A DNA stretch of 64,000 nucleotides, from positions 56,100 to 120,099 of the forward strand of contig JANQML010000087.1 in the NCBI GenBank assembly GCA_028280105.1, in the 5' to 3' direction. Every line of letters begins with the position of its first letter. The stretch's first letter is position 1. Position numbers and translations under genes: made by a program. This document shows positions 52,112 to 63,775 of the stretch, in pieces. The DNA comes from Desulfobacula sp. Its GTDB lineage: Bacteria; Desulfobacterota; Desulfobacteria; Desulfobacterales; Desulfobacteraceae. The notes below the pieces were generated by a model. The model saw only the letters and a list, made by a program, of their open reading frames with translations, was not told the DNA's origin and ran no database searches.

Positions 52112-53805
52112 ATGGCTAAAAAACCGAGTTATAACGAACTGCCCCCCTATGTACGTGAACAGGCTCCGGAAACAGGGGTAAAGGATGGGCAACAATACCG
52201 GTTTTCAACGGATGCCGCATACAAAAGGTCCGGTTTCTCTCCAGATACGGCGGATTCGTGCCGGCCGTCCAAATCCTTGGATATCAACGGGGTGGATCTA
52301 GAACATATTTTTGAACTTCTTACCGACGGTCTCTGCATTGTCAACCGGCAATCCGATATCCAGTATGTGAACAACCGGCTAAAAGAGGCGTTCGGCGACC
52401 CTTCCGGGAAAAATTGCGATGACTATTTTCTTGGTGGGAAAAAGGGAGTTTCCTGGTGCCACACACCGGAAACATTTGACAAAAAACCGTACAATGGGAG
52501 TGGCAGTCATCAAAAAACAATAGGGTGTACGATGTAATCGACACCCCGTTTAAAACACCTGACGGAAGTCTGTCCAGACTTAAGATATTCAGGGACATCA
52601 CGGAGCGCATCCCTGCTGAGAATAAATTAAAGGATGAACTGCAGACCCGATCCGTCCTGTTGGACAATATTCCCGATTGTATCGCCATGATTCTAAAAAA
52701 AGAGACAAGAGAGATTGTTGCCTCCAACCGGTTTGCACACGATCTGGGGGCGGTTCCGGGGAAGACCTGTTACCAGACATGTTCCATGCTCGATAATCAT
52801 TGCTACTGGTGTCTGGCACCCCGGCTGTGGGAAACCAATCAACCGCAAAAAATCGAAATCGATCATAAAGGCCGCTTTTACAAAGGGATTTGGAAACCCC
52901 TGAATAAAGAACTTTACGTCCATTATATCTTTGATATCACGGAGCAAAAGAGGGTAGAAAGAGAAATCGAGGAAAACCGTTCCATTCTTTCCAAAGCCGA
53001 AGAACTCGGGGGATTCGGGGGCTGGGAGTGGAATCTTGCCGAGGATGAATGGCTTCTGTCCGATAACTGGCTCCGCCTCCACGGTGGGAGCCGATCCCGG
53101 CTCAAAACCGAAGAGCTGATGTCGTTTGTATGCCCGGAAGATATGGAAAAGGTAAACACCGTCCTGAATCGTTCCGTTAAATGCAAAGCCCCTTATCAAA
53201 TCAACTACCGTATCATTCATCAGGAAACGAATCAGACCCGGTTTATACAGGCCCATGGTGAAGTCAAATTTGACAAAACCGGCACGGCCGTCAAAATGTT
53301 CGGAGTCTCACAGGATATCACCGATCGGGTTCATCAAGAGGAGACGATCCGAGAAAAGCAGACACAACTTGAAGCCCGTGCGTCAGAATTGGAAAAGATG
53401 AATACTGCATTAAATGTATTGATCGATAACCGGAACGACAGGATGAAAAAACGGGAAGATGAAATTGTAGACGGATTCGAAAAACGGGTGTTCCCCTATT
53501 TTGATATGCCCATAGAGGCCAAAAACCCTTTGGAAATCGCTTCAATTATCAATGTGGTAAAAACCAATATACAAAAAATCTTATTTCAAGATGCCGGAAC
53601 CGTCGAGATCTTTTACAGGGATTTCACACCAATGGAAATCCAGGTTGCCGATTTAATAAAAGAGAATAAGACGACAAAAGAGATTGCCCAGCTCCTTAAT
53701 CTCAGCGCCAGAGCAGTCTATTTTCACCGGGAGAATATTAGAAAAAAACTGAAACTGTCTCATAAAAAAGTCAATCTGAGTGCATTTCTCCAATCCTCAA
53801 AATAA
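52112..53805 (+). pseudogene. PAS-LuxR sensor-regulator broken by a frameshift in an A-run
   Basis: Two overlapping frames form one protein. The first (52112-52537) holds a PAS domain (GVDLEHIFELLTDGLCIVNR, CHTPETFDKK) and then runs out. The second, from about 52487, continues with TVQWEWQSSKNNRVYDVIDTPF, two more PAS domains (a cysteine-rich one with KTCYQTCSMLDNHCYWC and a PAS-3-type GGWEWNLAEDEW) and a C-terminal LuxR helix-turn-helix (FTPMEIQVADLIKENKTTKEIAQLLN). The joint is a run of six A (52481-52486); seven would keep the frame. It could be a real mutation, a sequencing error, or slippage. If restored it is a 565-residue membrane-free sensor that controls transcription. Confidence 0.75.
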
Positions 53806-53810
53806 TCCTA

Positions 53811-53836
53811 CCAGGTTTTACCTGTAAAAAAACTGG
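53811..53836 (+). terminator. Possible terminator after the PAS-LuxR gene
   Basis: CCAGGTTTTAC pairs imperfectly with GTAAAAAAACTGG, followed by TGTTTATTTG. Located just after the stop at 53805. The stem is weak. Confidence 0.4.
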
Positions 53837-54108
53837 TGTTTATTTGTAAACATCCATTTGTTTTTTTGTGCTATGGTAGGTCTTAATTCAATATATTCCA
53901 ACGGATTGAATTTTTTTCATAAAAAAAGCACCGCGTGTTTTGAAGCAGGGTTTTCGAATTCTTTCTTCCTCATAAAAGATAACTCTGGTTTAATTATCTT
54001 CAGATGCCGGATCTGAAATGATTTGGTGGGCCGGAAAGTTTCAGGAAAATATCAAAACCGTGCTTATGAAATATGATGTTATTCCCGATAAGGACCGGCG
54101 TTTTTTAC

Positions 54109-54296
54109 CCCAGCGTTGCAAGCACTGTGAAGATGCCGGATTCAAGTCGCCAGGGTTACGGCTATCCATCTGCGGCAAAACTTTGGTAATCAGGAGTCCG
54201 GCATCTTCGCGGTGTTTAAAAAGGGTAAAAAATCAGAAAATTTCATCTTTTTTTCCAGATTTTTTAGGCCTGTTTTTTGGGATATGCAACGCTGGG
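54109..54296. repeat. Nested 12-bp inverted repeats (R4, 188 bp)
   Basis: Outer arms CCCAGCGTTGCA (54109-54120) and TGCAACGCTGGG (54285-54296) are perfect. Inner arms GAAGATGCCGGA (54129-54140) and TCCGGCATCTTC (54197-54208) are also perfect. The two pairs share one axis only roughly, so the right side has a long bulge. It lies in the 628-bp gap between two PAS genes; the left 280 bp of that gap are AT-rich with no gene. An RNA structure or a decayed mobile end are both possible. Confidence 0.6.
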
Positions 54297-54302
54297 CTTT
54301 AA

Positions 54303-54331
54303 CCCGGATATGTCATGGCAATTTGAGTGAA
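54303..54331 (+). repeat. Short dispersed motif R3, copy 4
   Basis: CCCGGATATGTCATGGCAAT, extending into TTGAGTGAA, matches 44890-44920 with few changes. It abuts R4. Confidence 0.45.
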
Positions 54332-54433
54332 GACCCATGAACGTCTTTAATAACATTCCGTTGTGTTAACAACTAAATCAAAATCGGTCGTGACATATTA
54401 AAATTTAATCAAACCAATACAGGAACAGTTATC

Positions 54434-54853
54434 ATGTTACAAGAAAGCGTTGAGAAAAAGCAAATTGATCGGGAAATTCAGGAACTCATCACCAGCCGAC
54501 AGTTCAGCACGGCTCTGTTGGATAGCCTACCCTACCCTGCCATGGTTATCCGAAAGGACAGAACCATTTTAATGGCAAACAAAGCTGCCAAAGAAGCTGG
54601 TGCCGGTGTGGGCTCTTTCTGTTGGGATTCTTTTGGGAAAAGGGCATCTATGTCAAAAGAAGATAGGGAATATTACGAAAAAAACGGCACGATCCCCCCA
54701 AGCGGAATCAAGTGTACGTTCTGCGGGGCGAAAAATGCATTGGATTGTCAAGAACCGATTTGGGAAAAGGTTGTGGCCGATGATGTCTGCTATTCAGCCC
54801 ATTGGGTACCGCTTACAGACTCGGTCTATCTTCATTATGCAATTAAACTGTAA
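54434..54853 (+). CDS. PAS-domain protein, cysteine-rich type, possibly a broken gene
   Basis: A 139-residue product with one PAS domain. After a helical start, STALLDSLPYPAMVIRKDRTILMANKAAKEAG is the PAS core. A CTFCGAKNALDC pair and GKRAS... resemble the cysteine-bearing PAS domains of deltaproteobacteria. It stops at 54853. The next ORF starts at 54866 in the same frame, separated only by two in-frame stops. In related proteins these two parts occur in one chain, so this may be one gene split by nonsense codons. Could be translated as two proteins. Confidence 0.6.
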   Translation: MLQESVEKKQIDREIQELITSRQFSTALLDSLPYPAMVIRKDRTILMANKAAKEAGAGVGSFCWDSFGKRASMSKEDREYYEKNGTIPPSGIKCTFCGAKNALDCQEPIWEKVVADDVCYSAHWVPLTDSVYLHYAIKL

Positions 54854-54865
54854 TGGATTTAAACG

Positions 54866-55486
54866 ATGGGCCAAACGGAAGAGACACTTGAGCGGATGAC
54901 AAGGGCCCAAAAGATGGCCCGCATCGGCACCTGGGATCAGGACCCGGTTTCAGGACAGTTGTGGTGGTCGGATGAGACCTATTCTATTTTAGGAATTGAA
55001 CGCCGGTGCGCCCCCCCGGATTTCAACCGCTTTATATGCCTTGTCCACCCGGACGACAGATGCATCATTCTTAATAGAGCCACCCGTGCATTGATGTCGG
55101 AGGACACCCCCTACCAGGCTGAATATAGAATCACCCGTTCGGATCATACCGAACGGATCATTCATGAAAAGGCGGTTATTAAAAGGGATAAAAACGGTCT
55201 CCCTTCTAAGATAACCGGCATCATCCAGGATATAACCGAACGCAGAAAAACGGAAATTGAAAGAGAAAAGCGTATTAACGAACTTGAAAAAACAATTGAG
55301 AGCATCAAGACAATAAGCGGCTGTATCCCCATTTGCAGCTGCTGTAAAAACATCAGAGATTCTGACGGGTATTGGAGCCGTATGGAAGTGTATATCCAAA
55401 ACCACTCCGACGTCTTATTCAGTCACAGCATCTGTGAAAAATGTGCCGAAGATCTTTATCCCGGCCTTAACATTCGAGGCAAATGA
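54866..55486 (+). CDS. PAS-3 domain protein with C-terminal cysteine cluster
   Basis: A 206-residue product. Residues about 8-130 form a PAS-3-type domain (MARIGTWDQDPVSGQLWWSDETYSILGIE, IRxxx YRITRSDH, GIIQDITERRKTE), followed by a coiled coil. The C-terminus has CIPICSCCKNIRDSDGYW and SICEKCAEDLYP, a paired CxxC-type motif seen in some sensor proteins of this group, perhaps for metal or redox sensing. There is no kinase or DNA-binding domain. No clear ribosome binding site precedes 54866, and the frame continues from 54434 across two stops, so it may be the 3' part of a decayed gene. Confidence 0.6.
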   Translation: MGQTEETLERMTRAQKMARIGTWDQDPVSGQLWWSDETYSILGIERRCAPPDFNRFICLVHPDDRCIILNRATRALMSEDTPYQAEYRITRSDHTERIIHEKAVIKRDKNGLPSKITGIIQDITERRKTEIEREKRINELEKTIESIKTISGCIPICSCCKNIRDSDGYWSRMEVYIQNHSDVLFSHSICEKCAEDLYPGLNIRGK

Positions 55487-55513
55487 CCTTTTGACGGGCA
55501 AACCAAATCCGGA

Positions 55514-58331
<2,818 letters not shown>

Positions 58332-58618
58332 CCTTTACCTCATCAATGATATCATAGATCCACATCACATCTTCAATGGGCAGCCGGCCGGCTTTTGAGG
58401 GGGCCCTGTCGCTCCCGTCCTTCTTTTTTAAAATTCTGGGGCCGATCTGAAGTTTGGGTTCTCCTTCACCGTATTGATGAATGGAAATCAGCAGCCCGGT
58501 TTCTTCATTCTTCCATTCTTTTATTTTTTTGTCCATTTCCGGATCATATCCTGCCATATATCTTCCTCCTGTTTTTTAATTATTTTTAACAAAGAAAAGT
58601 GTGTAATATATTCAAGGG

Positions 58619-59659
58619 CTAATCGATGATAATCCCTTGGTTTTCTATTTTTGCATCCAGAATTTTCGCATCTTTTATCGGATTCAGTATCTTCTGCCAA
58701 ACCGGCTTTAATGCTTTAATATCCATTTGTTTACCGATTGCCCACAGGCATCCGCCGCCCCCGGCTCCGGTGAACCGGGTACCGCAATGACCGGTTTGGG
58801 CGGCGGCAAACAATTGTTTTCCCGTATCATCCAGAACATCCGGTGTCAACTTCAGTCTGATCTGCGTTTCCCGGTTCATCAATTCGGCAGCCCGTTCAAA
58901 ATCCTTTTTTCCCAGTGCATCCCAGAACCGTTGAGTGATATTGGAAATGGATTCAAATGCAGATCTGGCACTGCCGTCTATGAATAAACGGACCCATCGG
59001 CTGTTGATATCCCGGGAGACATGGGGAATCCCGCAATAGGCGATCAAAATATTCGAGTTCAGTACGTCTTCATCCTTTGGATCATCAAACAGAGGGTGCC
59101 GTTCAAACACGGGCGAGGTTCGCCCCATTTGCCAGACCCATCGGTTCACCCCTCCGAATGCGGCGGCCAGTTGGTCCTGCATGCCGCAGGGAACACCGGC
59201 CACTCCGGCCTCAAGGTAGTGGGCCAGCCAGGCAACAGATTCAGGATCAACCGGTTTTCCCAATGCATGGGAAAAGGCGGCCGCCATGGCAACGGCTGCC
59301 GATGATGATCCGCCCAGGGCACTTTTAGGCGGAGAACTCGACTCAATTCGCACATGAACCCCGTGGGCATCAAAGTAATGGGCAACGCAGAACATCAGTC
59401 CCATGGGATGGTTGAACGGTGCCCGGCCATGTTCAAATTCAGCCGGTTCAAATCCCCTTGAACTCACCTTTATCCACCCTTTTTTAAAAGGAGACAGGGT
59501 GACCTTTGTCCGCAGATCAAGCGCCATGTTGATGCTGGACGGCACAGCGTTTTGAAGGGCCAGATAAAAGGTGCTGATATCTAGGGTTCCCCCAAAGTCA
59601 ATGCGGCACGGTACGGAAACCGCCACCTCTTTTTTTTTCAACACGGTTTCAAGGTTCAT
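58619..59659 (-). CDS. GHMP-family sugar kinase
   Basis: A 346-residue GHMP kinase. The ATP loop PPKSALGGSSSAAVAMAAAF (about 109-128) and the C-terminal FTGAGGGGCLWAIG are diagnostic; the N-terminal SVPCRIDFGGTLD is the substrate-strand region. The protein looks like heptose-7-phosphate kinases (HddA type) or related sugar kinases, which would feed LPS-type or nucleotide-heptose synthesis, but substrate is not certain. It ends 61 bp upstream of the small hypothetical gene and lies 3 bp after recO, so it is in the same transcript. Confidence 0.88.
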   Translation of the reverse strand: MNLETVLKKKEVAVSVPCRIDFGGTLDISTFYLALQNAVPSSINMALDLRTKVTLSPFKKGWIKVSSRGFEPAEFEHGRAPFNHPMGLMFCVAHYFDAHGVHVRIESSSPPKSALGGSSSAAVAMAAAFSHALGKPVDPESVAWLAHYLEAGVAGVPCGMQDQLAAAFGGVNRWVWQMGRTSPVFERHPLFDDPKDEDVLNSNILIAYCGIPHVSRDINSRWVRLFIDGSARSAFESISNITQRFWDALGKKDFERAAELMNRETQIRLKLTPDVLDDTGKQLFAAAQTGHCGTRFTGAGGGGCLWAIGKQMDIKALKPVWQKILNPIKDAKILDAKIENQGIIID

Positions 59660-59662
59660 TTT

Positions 59663-60442
59663 TTATCTGATTTCCCTTAAAAATTTCAAACTTTTAAATT
59701 CACGCCCGATGTGAAACGGAATAAACGCTTCCATCAAGGCCTGCCCTTCTCTAATGGAGTAATCTGAAAACCTGATTCGATCCGCCCGCCGGATATCGGT
59801 ATGGCTGATCCAAAAGAGTTGTTTTATAGTGCCTTTGGAAACCGATACACCGTAGCCGGATTTCTTTTTATTACAACCGGGGCAGACCAGCCCGCCTTCT
59901 TTAAAATCAAACGCCAGCTTTTTTTGCTCAATATCGTCAATTTTTATCCCGCAGTAATGACAGGTTTCAAAGTTGGGAGAAAAACCGGACAGATTCATGA
60001 ACCTGAGCAAAAAAAGCAATGAGATCACCGGTGGGGGAATCTGGCCGTCATTCAGGCTCTTAAGAGAGAAGATAAACAAGTCATACAATTTTTCCAAGCG
60101 TTTTTCCTCTTCCAGCCAGAAGTGAACCAGCTCCGACCAAAAACCGGCATACGCCGTTTTAAAGACGTCATAACGGATATGAACAAACCCATTTTCCAGA
60201 TCAGCCTGGGAAAGAATGATCAGTCCGTCTCTGTTTTTTTTAGGATAGGTACAGTGAATATGATAGAGGCTGAACAGATCCAAGGCCCCTGAAAATCGTC
60301 TGATACTCTTTTTGGCATTTTTGGCGATCACCGATATCTTCCCGTTGGACCGGGTTAAAAAGGAGATAATAAAATCATGATCACCGTATTCAATCTTTCG
60401 CAGCAAAACAGCGTCTGTTGAAAATCCGGGTTTCTCCATCAT
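59663..60442 (-). CDS. recO: DNA repair protein RecO
   Basis: Helps RecA load on SSB-coated DNA in gap repair. The 259-residue protein has the N-terminal OB fold (TDAVLLRKIEYGDHDFIISFLTRSNGKISVIAKNAK) and a four-cysteine zinc site (CHYCG and CPGC, about 165-200), then the helical tail. It lies 8 bp after mgtE and just before the GHMP kinase gene, the same co-directional run as ligA. The link of recO with ligA in the same block suits DNA repair, but such blocks are often mixed. Confidence 0.93.
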   Translation of the reverse strand: MMEKPGFSTDAVLLRKIEYGDHDFIISFLTRSNGKISVIAKNAKKSIRRFSGALDLFSLYHIHCTYPKKNRDGLIILSQADLENGFVHIRYDVFKTAYAGFWSELVHFWLEEEKRLEKLYDLFIFSLKSLNDGQIPPPVISLLFLLRFMNLSGFSPNFETCHYCGIKIDDIEQKKLAFDFKEGGLVCPGCNKKKSGYGVSVSKGTIKQLFWISHTDIRRADRIRFSDYSIREGQALMEAFIPFHIGREFKSLKFLREIR

Positions 60443-60450
60443 ATCCCGTA

Positions 60451-61815
60451 TTACGACCCGAGCAGCCAGCTGGCAATAATCAAATACCCGTATACACTGA
60501 CAATATCGATGGATGTGGTTACAAAGGGGCCCGTGGCAACGGCCGGATCAATGCGGAGCCGCTCCAGTATCAAGGGAACCATGGATCCCACCAGTGCGGC
60601 AATGGCCATGGATAAAAGAATGGCCAGCCCCACGACAGCAGCAAGTGCCAGGGAAAAAGGTTCAGATGCAAATGTGATGCTGGCAATAATTCCGATGAAA
60701 AGTCCGTAGACGATACCCAACAGGGCTCCCACGGAGAACTCTTTCAACACCACCTTTGAAAAATCTCGGATATCGATCCTGCCGGTGGCGATCCCCCGCA
60801 CCACAATGGTGGAGCTTTGGGTACCGATGTTACCCCCCATCCCCATGATCACCGGGATAAAAGCGGCAAGACTGGTAAATTTGATAAGATCCTCCTCAAA
60901 CCCGCCAATGATAAAAAAGGCGGCGACGCCACCGATAAAACTGGCCATGAGCCAGGGCAAACGGGTCTTTGTTCCCCTTAAGACGGTCTGGGTTTCGACA
61001 AATTCCTCACCCACACCGGCCATGCGAAGAATATCCTCGGTTGCGGCCTCATGGAGAATGTCAATGACGTCATCCACCGTCACAATCCCCACAATGCGAT
61101 TGTCATCATCCACCACCGGCACGGCCAGATAGTCATACCGGGAGACGAGTCGGGCCACTTCCTCACGATCCGTATACGGTTTAACGGAAACAATGTCCGT
61201 TGCCATGAATTCCTTGAGCGGCAGGTCCGGCTGAACCACCACCAGCTGTCTTAGTGAGCTGACACCGACCAGTTTGCCGTATTCATCTATCACATAGATG
61301 TAAAACGGCATCTCCACATCCAGGTATTTACTCTGCAACGCTTCGATCACCTGCTTGGCATTCACGTCCTCTTCAAGGGCAACAAAATCCGTGGCCATCA
61401 AAGAGCCTGCCGCATCCTCGCCATAACTCATCAGCTGTTCGACATTGTCGGATTCTTCTGTCTGCATTTTGGACAGAATTTTATCGGACAGTTCTTCGTC
61501 AAGCAGAGAGAGGAGCGTGGCCGCATCATCCGATGCCATATGATCAAAGGCGTCAACCAGTTTTTCAAAATCGACTTTTTTTACAAATTCCTGAAAAAGG
61601 GTTTCTTCTAGGGTGGAAAACAGCAGACCGATTTGTTCGGGATCATCGATCAGCTTAAACAATCGCTGCCGGTTATCGGGAGACAACTCTTTAAATGAAA
61701 TGGCCAGATCCGCCATATGCGTCTTCTTGATAATATTCTGCAACTGTCGGGTGGCCCCCCGCCGGAGCAGTCGTTTTAAACTGGCTGTCAGAATTTTTAT
61801 CTGTTCGTTTTGCAT
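60451..61815 (-). CDS. mgtE: MgtE-family magnesium transporter
   Basis: A 454-residue channel-type Mg2+ transporter. The N domain (about 1-130) and two CBS domains (about 135-255, sensing Mg2+ level) precede five membrane helices (about 285-454). The signature is MGGNIGTQSSTIVVRGIATGRID and the pore stretch SLAAFIPVIMGMG. Sits between surA-type genes and recO on the minus strand, with a short 8-bp gap to recO. Confidence 0.95.
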   Translation of the reverse strand: MQNEQIKILTASLKRLLRRGATRQLQNIIKKTHMADLAISFKELSPDNRQRLFKLIDDPEQIGLLFSTLEETLFQEFVKKVDFEKLVDAFDHMASDDAATLLSLLDEELSDKILSKMQTEESDNVEQLMSYGEDAAGSLMATDFVALEEDVNAKQVIEALQSKYLDVEMPFYIYVIDEYGKLVGVSSLRQLVVVQPDLPLKEFMATDIVSVKPYTDREEVARLVSRYDYLAVPVVDDDNRIVGIVTVDDVIDILHEAATEDILRMAGVGEEFVETQTVLRGTKTRLPWLMASFIGGVAAFFIIGGFEEDLIKFTSLAAFIPVIMGMGGNIGTQSSTIVVRGIATGRIDIRDFSKVVLKEFSVGALLGIVYGLFIGIIASITFASEPFSLALAAVVGLAILLSMAIAALVGSMVPLILERLRIDPAVATGPFVTTSIDIVSVYGYLIIASWLLGS

Positions 61816-61848
61816 GGTCTTTCCTGAAGCGCAAACATTGAATTAAAT

Positions 61849-62790
61849 TTACAGCATCCGCTTGATATGGGCATTTTTTTTCAGGGTTTCAAGCCAGGAC
61901 TGAAATTTTTTTTCAACCTCCTCCTGATACAAAATACCTTCTATTTCATCGGCGGCCTGCTCCAGTGTCCGGTTGCCGTCCAGAACAATATCTTCTATAA
62001 AAAAGATCTGAAACCCCTGTGCCGTTTGAATAATATCTGTATATTCCCCCTTTTCCAGCTTTGAAATACTCTCCCTGATCTGCGGTGTAAAATTGGAAAT
62101 ATCGAACAGCCCCAAATCTCCGCCGTCTGATGCATTGGGTGCCATGGAAAACTGTTTTGCCAGAATGACAAAAGACTGATTTTCATCCAGTCTTCTTTTA
62201 ATTTCGCCTATCTCTTCCCGGTCCCGCATCAGGATGTTTCGAAGGTGATGCTTTTTTTTTCCGGCATACTCTGCAATATGGTTATTATAGTATGTTTGAA
62301 TATCCGTATCTGTAATGACGACCTTTGATTTGACCGCCACATTAATGATCCTTGCGTGCAGAAGCTGTTTTTTAATATTTTCCCGATAGACTTCAATGGT
62401 CATCCCTTCATAGCTCAGAGCCTTCTCAAACTCTTCCTGGGTCAATGATCTTCTGGCCTTGACGCTTTCAACGGCATTGTCGATCTCATCTTCGGATATG
62501 GATATACCGTATCGCCGGGCCTCCTGCTGAGTCAGCGACTGTTCGATCAACGCCTCCAGGAGATCCCCCTTCACTTTTTTGATTAATTCTTCCTGTTTTT
62601 CCCGGGAGTGTCCGGACGAGGCTATCTTGTTAAGAAACGGAGCAGCTTCTCTTTCAATATCCACCTGCGTGACAATATCTTCATTGATAATGGCGACGAC
62701 CCTATCCACTACCTCTGCAAATGCCTTACCGCCGTAGCAGCACCCCATGGATAGAACTATAAAAAAAAATAATTGGATATTTCGCTTCAT
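61849..62790 (-). CDS. SurA-like periplasmic peptidyl-prolyl isomerase/chaperone
   Basis: A 313-residue secreted chaperone. A signal peptide covers about 1-25 (ends KAFA). The SurA N domain has VVDRVVAIINEDIVTQVDIE and EALIEQSLTQQEARRYGISI. A single parvulin PPIase domain follows (ILAKQFSMAPNASDGGDLGLF, GFQIFFIEDI). It aids folding of outer-membrane proteins in the periplasm. Its start overlaps the stop of the upstream lipoprotein gene (ATGA), so the two are translationally coupled. Confidence 0.93.
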   Translation of the reverse strand: MKRNIQLFFFIVLSMGCCYGGKAFAEVVDRVVAIINEDIVTQVDIEREAAPFLNKIASSGHSREKQEELIKKVKGDLLEALIEQSLTQQEARRYGISISEDEIDNAVESVKARRSLTQEEFEKALSYEGMTIEVYRENIKKQLLHARIINVAVKSKVVITDTDIQTYYNNHIAEYAGKKKHHLRNILMRDREEIGEIKRRLDENQSFVILAKQFSMAPNASDGGDLGLFDISNFTPQIRESISKLEKGEYTDIIQTAQGFQIFFIEDIVLDGNRTLEQAADEIEGILYQEEVEKKFQSWLETLKKNAHIKRML

Positions 62791-63545
62791 TCCTGTCTTC
62801 CCTTACCTGTTTCAGTATCGATTAAAAATGTTTTTAAGCTGTTTTTACCGATTTCAACCGGATAATCGTTCCACAGTTGCTGCATCCATGCGTCGTACGC
62901 CTCTTGAGTTTTTTTCATTTTCAACTTCGAAATCAGGCGTTCTTCATTCTGCAAATCAGATCTCTCTTCATTTAATCCTTCCGGTTTTCCACCTGAGTTT
63001 TCACCGGTTTTTCTAAATAGAAGTTTCGCTTTATCGGTTTTGTTGTTTTGATAAAATTCGACAATTTCATCTGGGGATATTTCAATTTTCTGAGTCAGTT
63101 CCTGATCAATAATTTTTTCTATGATCATCTTTTTTTTGAATCGTTTTTTCCACAGCGGATAGGATATGGCATTTTTTAAAAGCATCTGATCAAAACTGCC
63201 TTCGGGATATGACCTCCGAAACGCCGTTTCCGCCATATTTTGATCCGCTTCTGAGACCGTAATGCCTTTATCTTTTGCGGCACTCAAAAGGACGAGTTCT
63301 TCGGATAAAACCGTGACCAGATGAATAACCATGTCATTATATTCGGCGGGTTGATCTTTGATATTGTACGGGTAAGCCGCCATTTTCAGATCCAGCTCTT
63401 CGGCAAACGCTTCCGGGGTGATTTGGATGAATGAGGTTTTCAATACATATTCCGGCACAACAGGCGGCGGTTCAATGCAGGAAACCAGGCCGAAACAATT
63501 GGCCGCCAACAGGATATACATCCATTTTAATATCATCTTTTGCAT
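62787..63545 (-). CDS. SurA N-terminal-like lipoprotein
   Basis: A 252-residue protein with a lipoprotein signal (LGLVSC-type lipobox near residue 23, FGLVSC). The N-terminal half resembles SurA/PrsA chaperone domains (LVTVLSEELVLLSAAKDKGITVSEADQNMAE, KKRFKKKMIIEKIIDQELTQKIEISPDEIVEFY), but I see no parvulin domain; the C-terminal part is charged and helical. It is encoded with the SurA-like isomerase (4-bp overlap). It may work as a membrane-tethered folding partner. Function inferred from similarity and position. Confidence 0.75.
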   Translation of the reverse strand: MQKMILKWMYILLAANCFGLVSCIEPPPVVPEYVLKTSFIQITPEAFAEELDLKMAAYPYNIKDQPAEYNDMVIHLVTVLSEELVLLSAAKDKGITVSEADQNMAETAFRRSYPEGSFDQMLLKNAISYPLWKKRFKKKMIIEKIIDQELTQKIEISPDEIVEFYQNNKTDKAKLLFRKTGENSGGKPEGLNEERSDLQNEERLISKLKMKKTQEAYDAWMQQLWNDYPVEIGKNSLKTFLIDTETGKGRQE

Positions 63546-63775
63546 GATCCGACTCCGGCTTTGACCGTAACTGTCTCCTGCCCGTAAAAATAAACAGTTG
63601 TAGCATTACCGCCTTTTTTGTGCAAGGCAATTCAGGCGGACACGACCATTTAAAAACGCATAACACATCATCTGCGGCCGTTTGTTAATCACTTGAAAAT
63701 CTGTGTAAAGCAGGCGATTGAAACGTCATTTTTTTTTGTTGCAACACAAACGGCACACGATCAGAACCGCAGCAA

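Noticed and set aside
53806-54108. A small gene in the gap after the PAS-LuxR gene
   Set aside because: The ORFs there are short, lack ribosome binding sites and overlap structured DNA; no coding signal.
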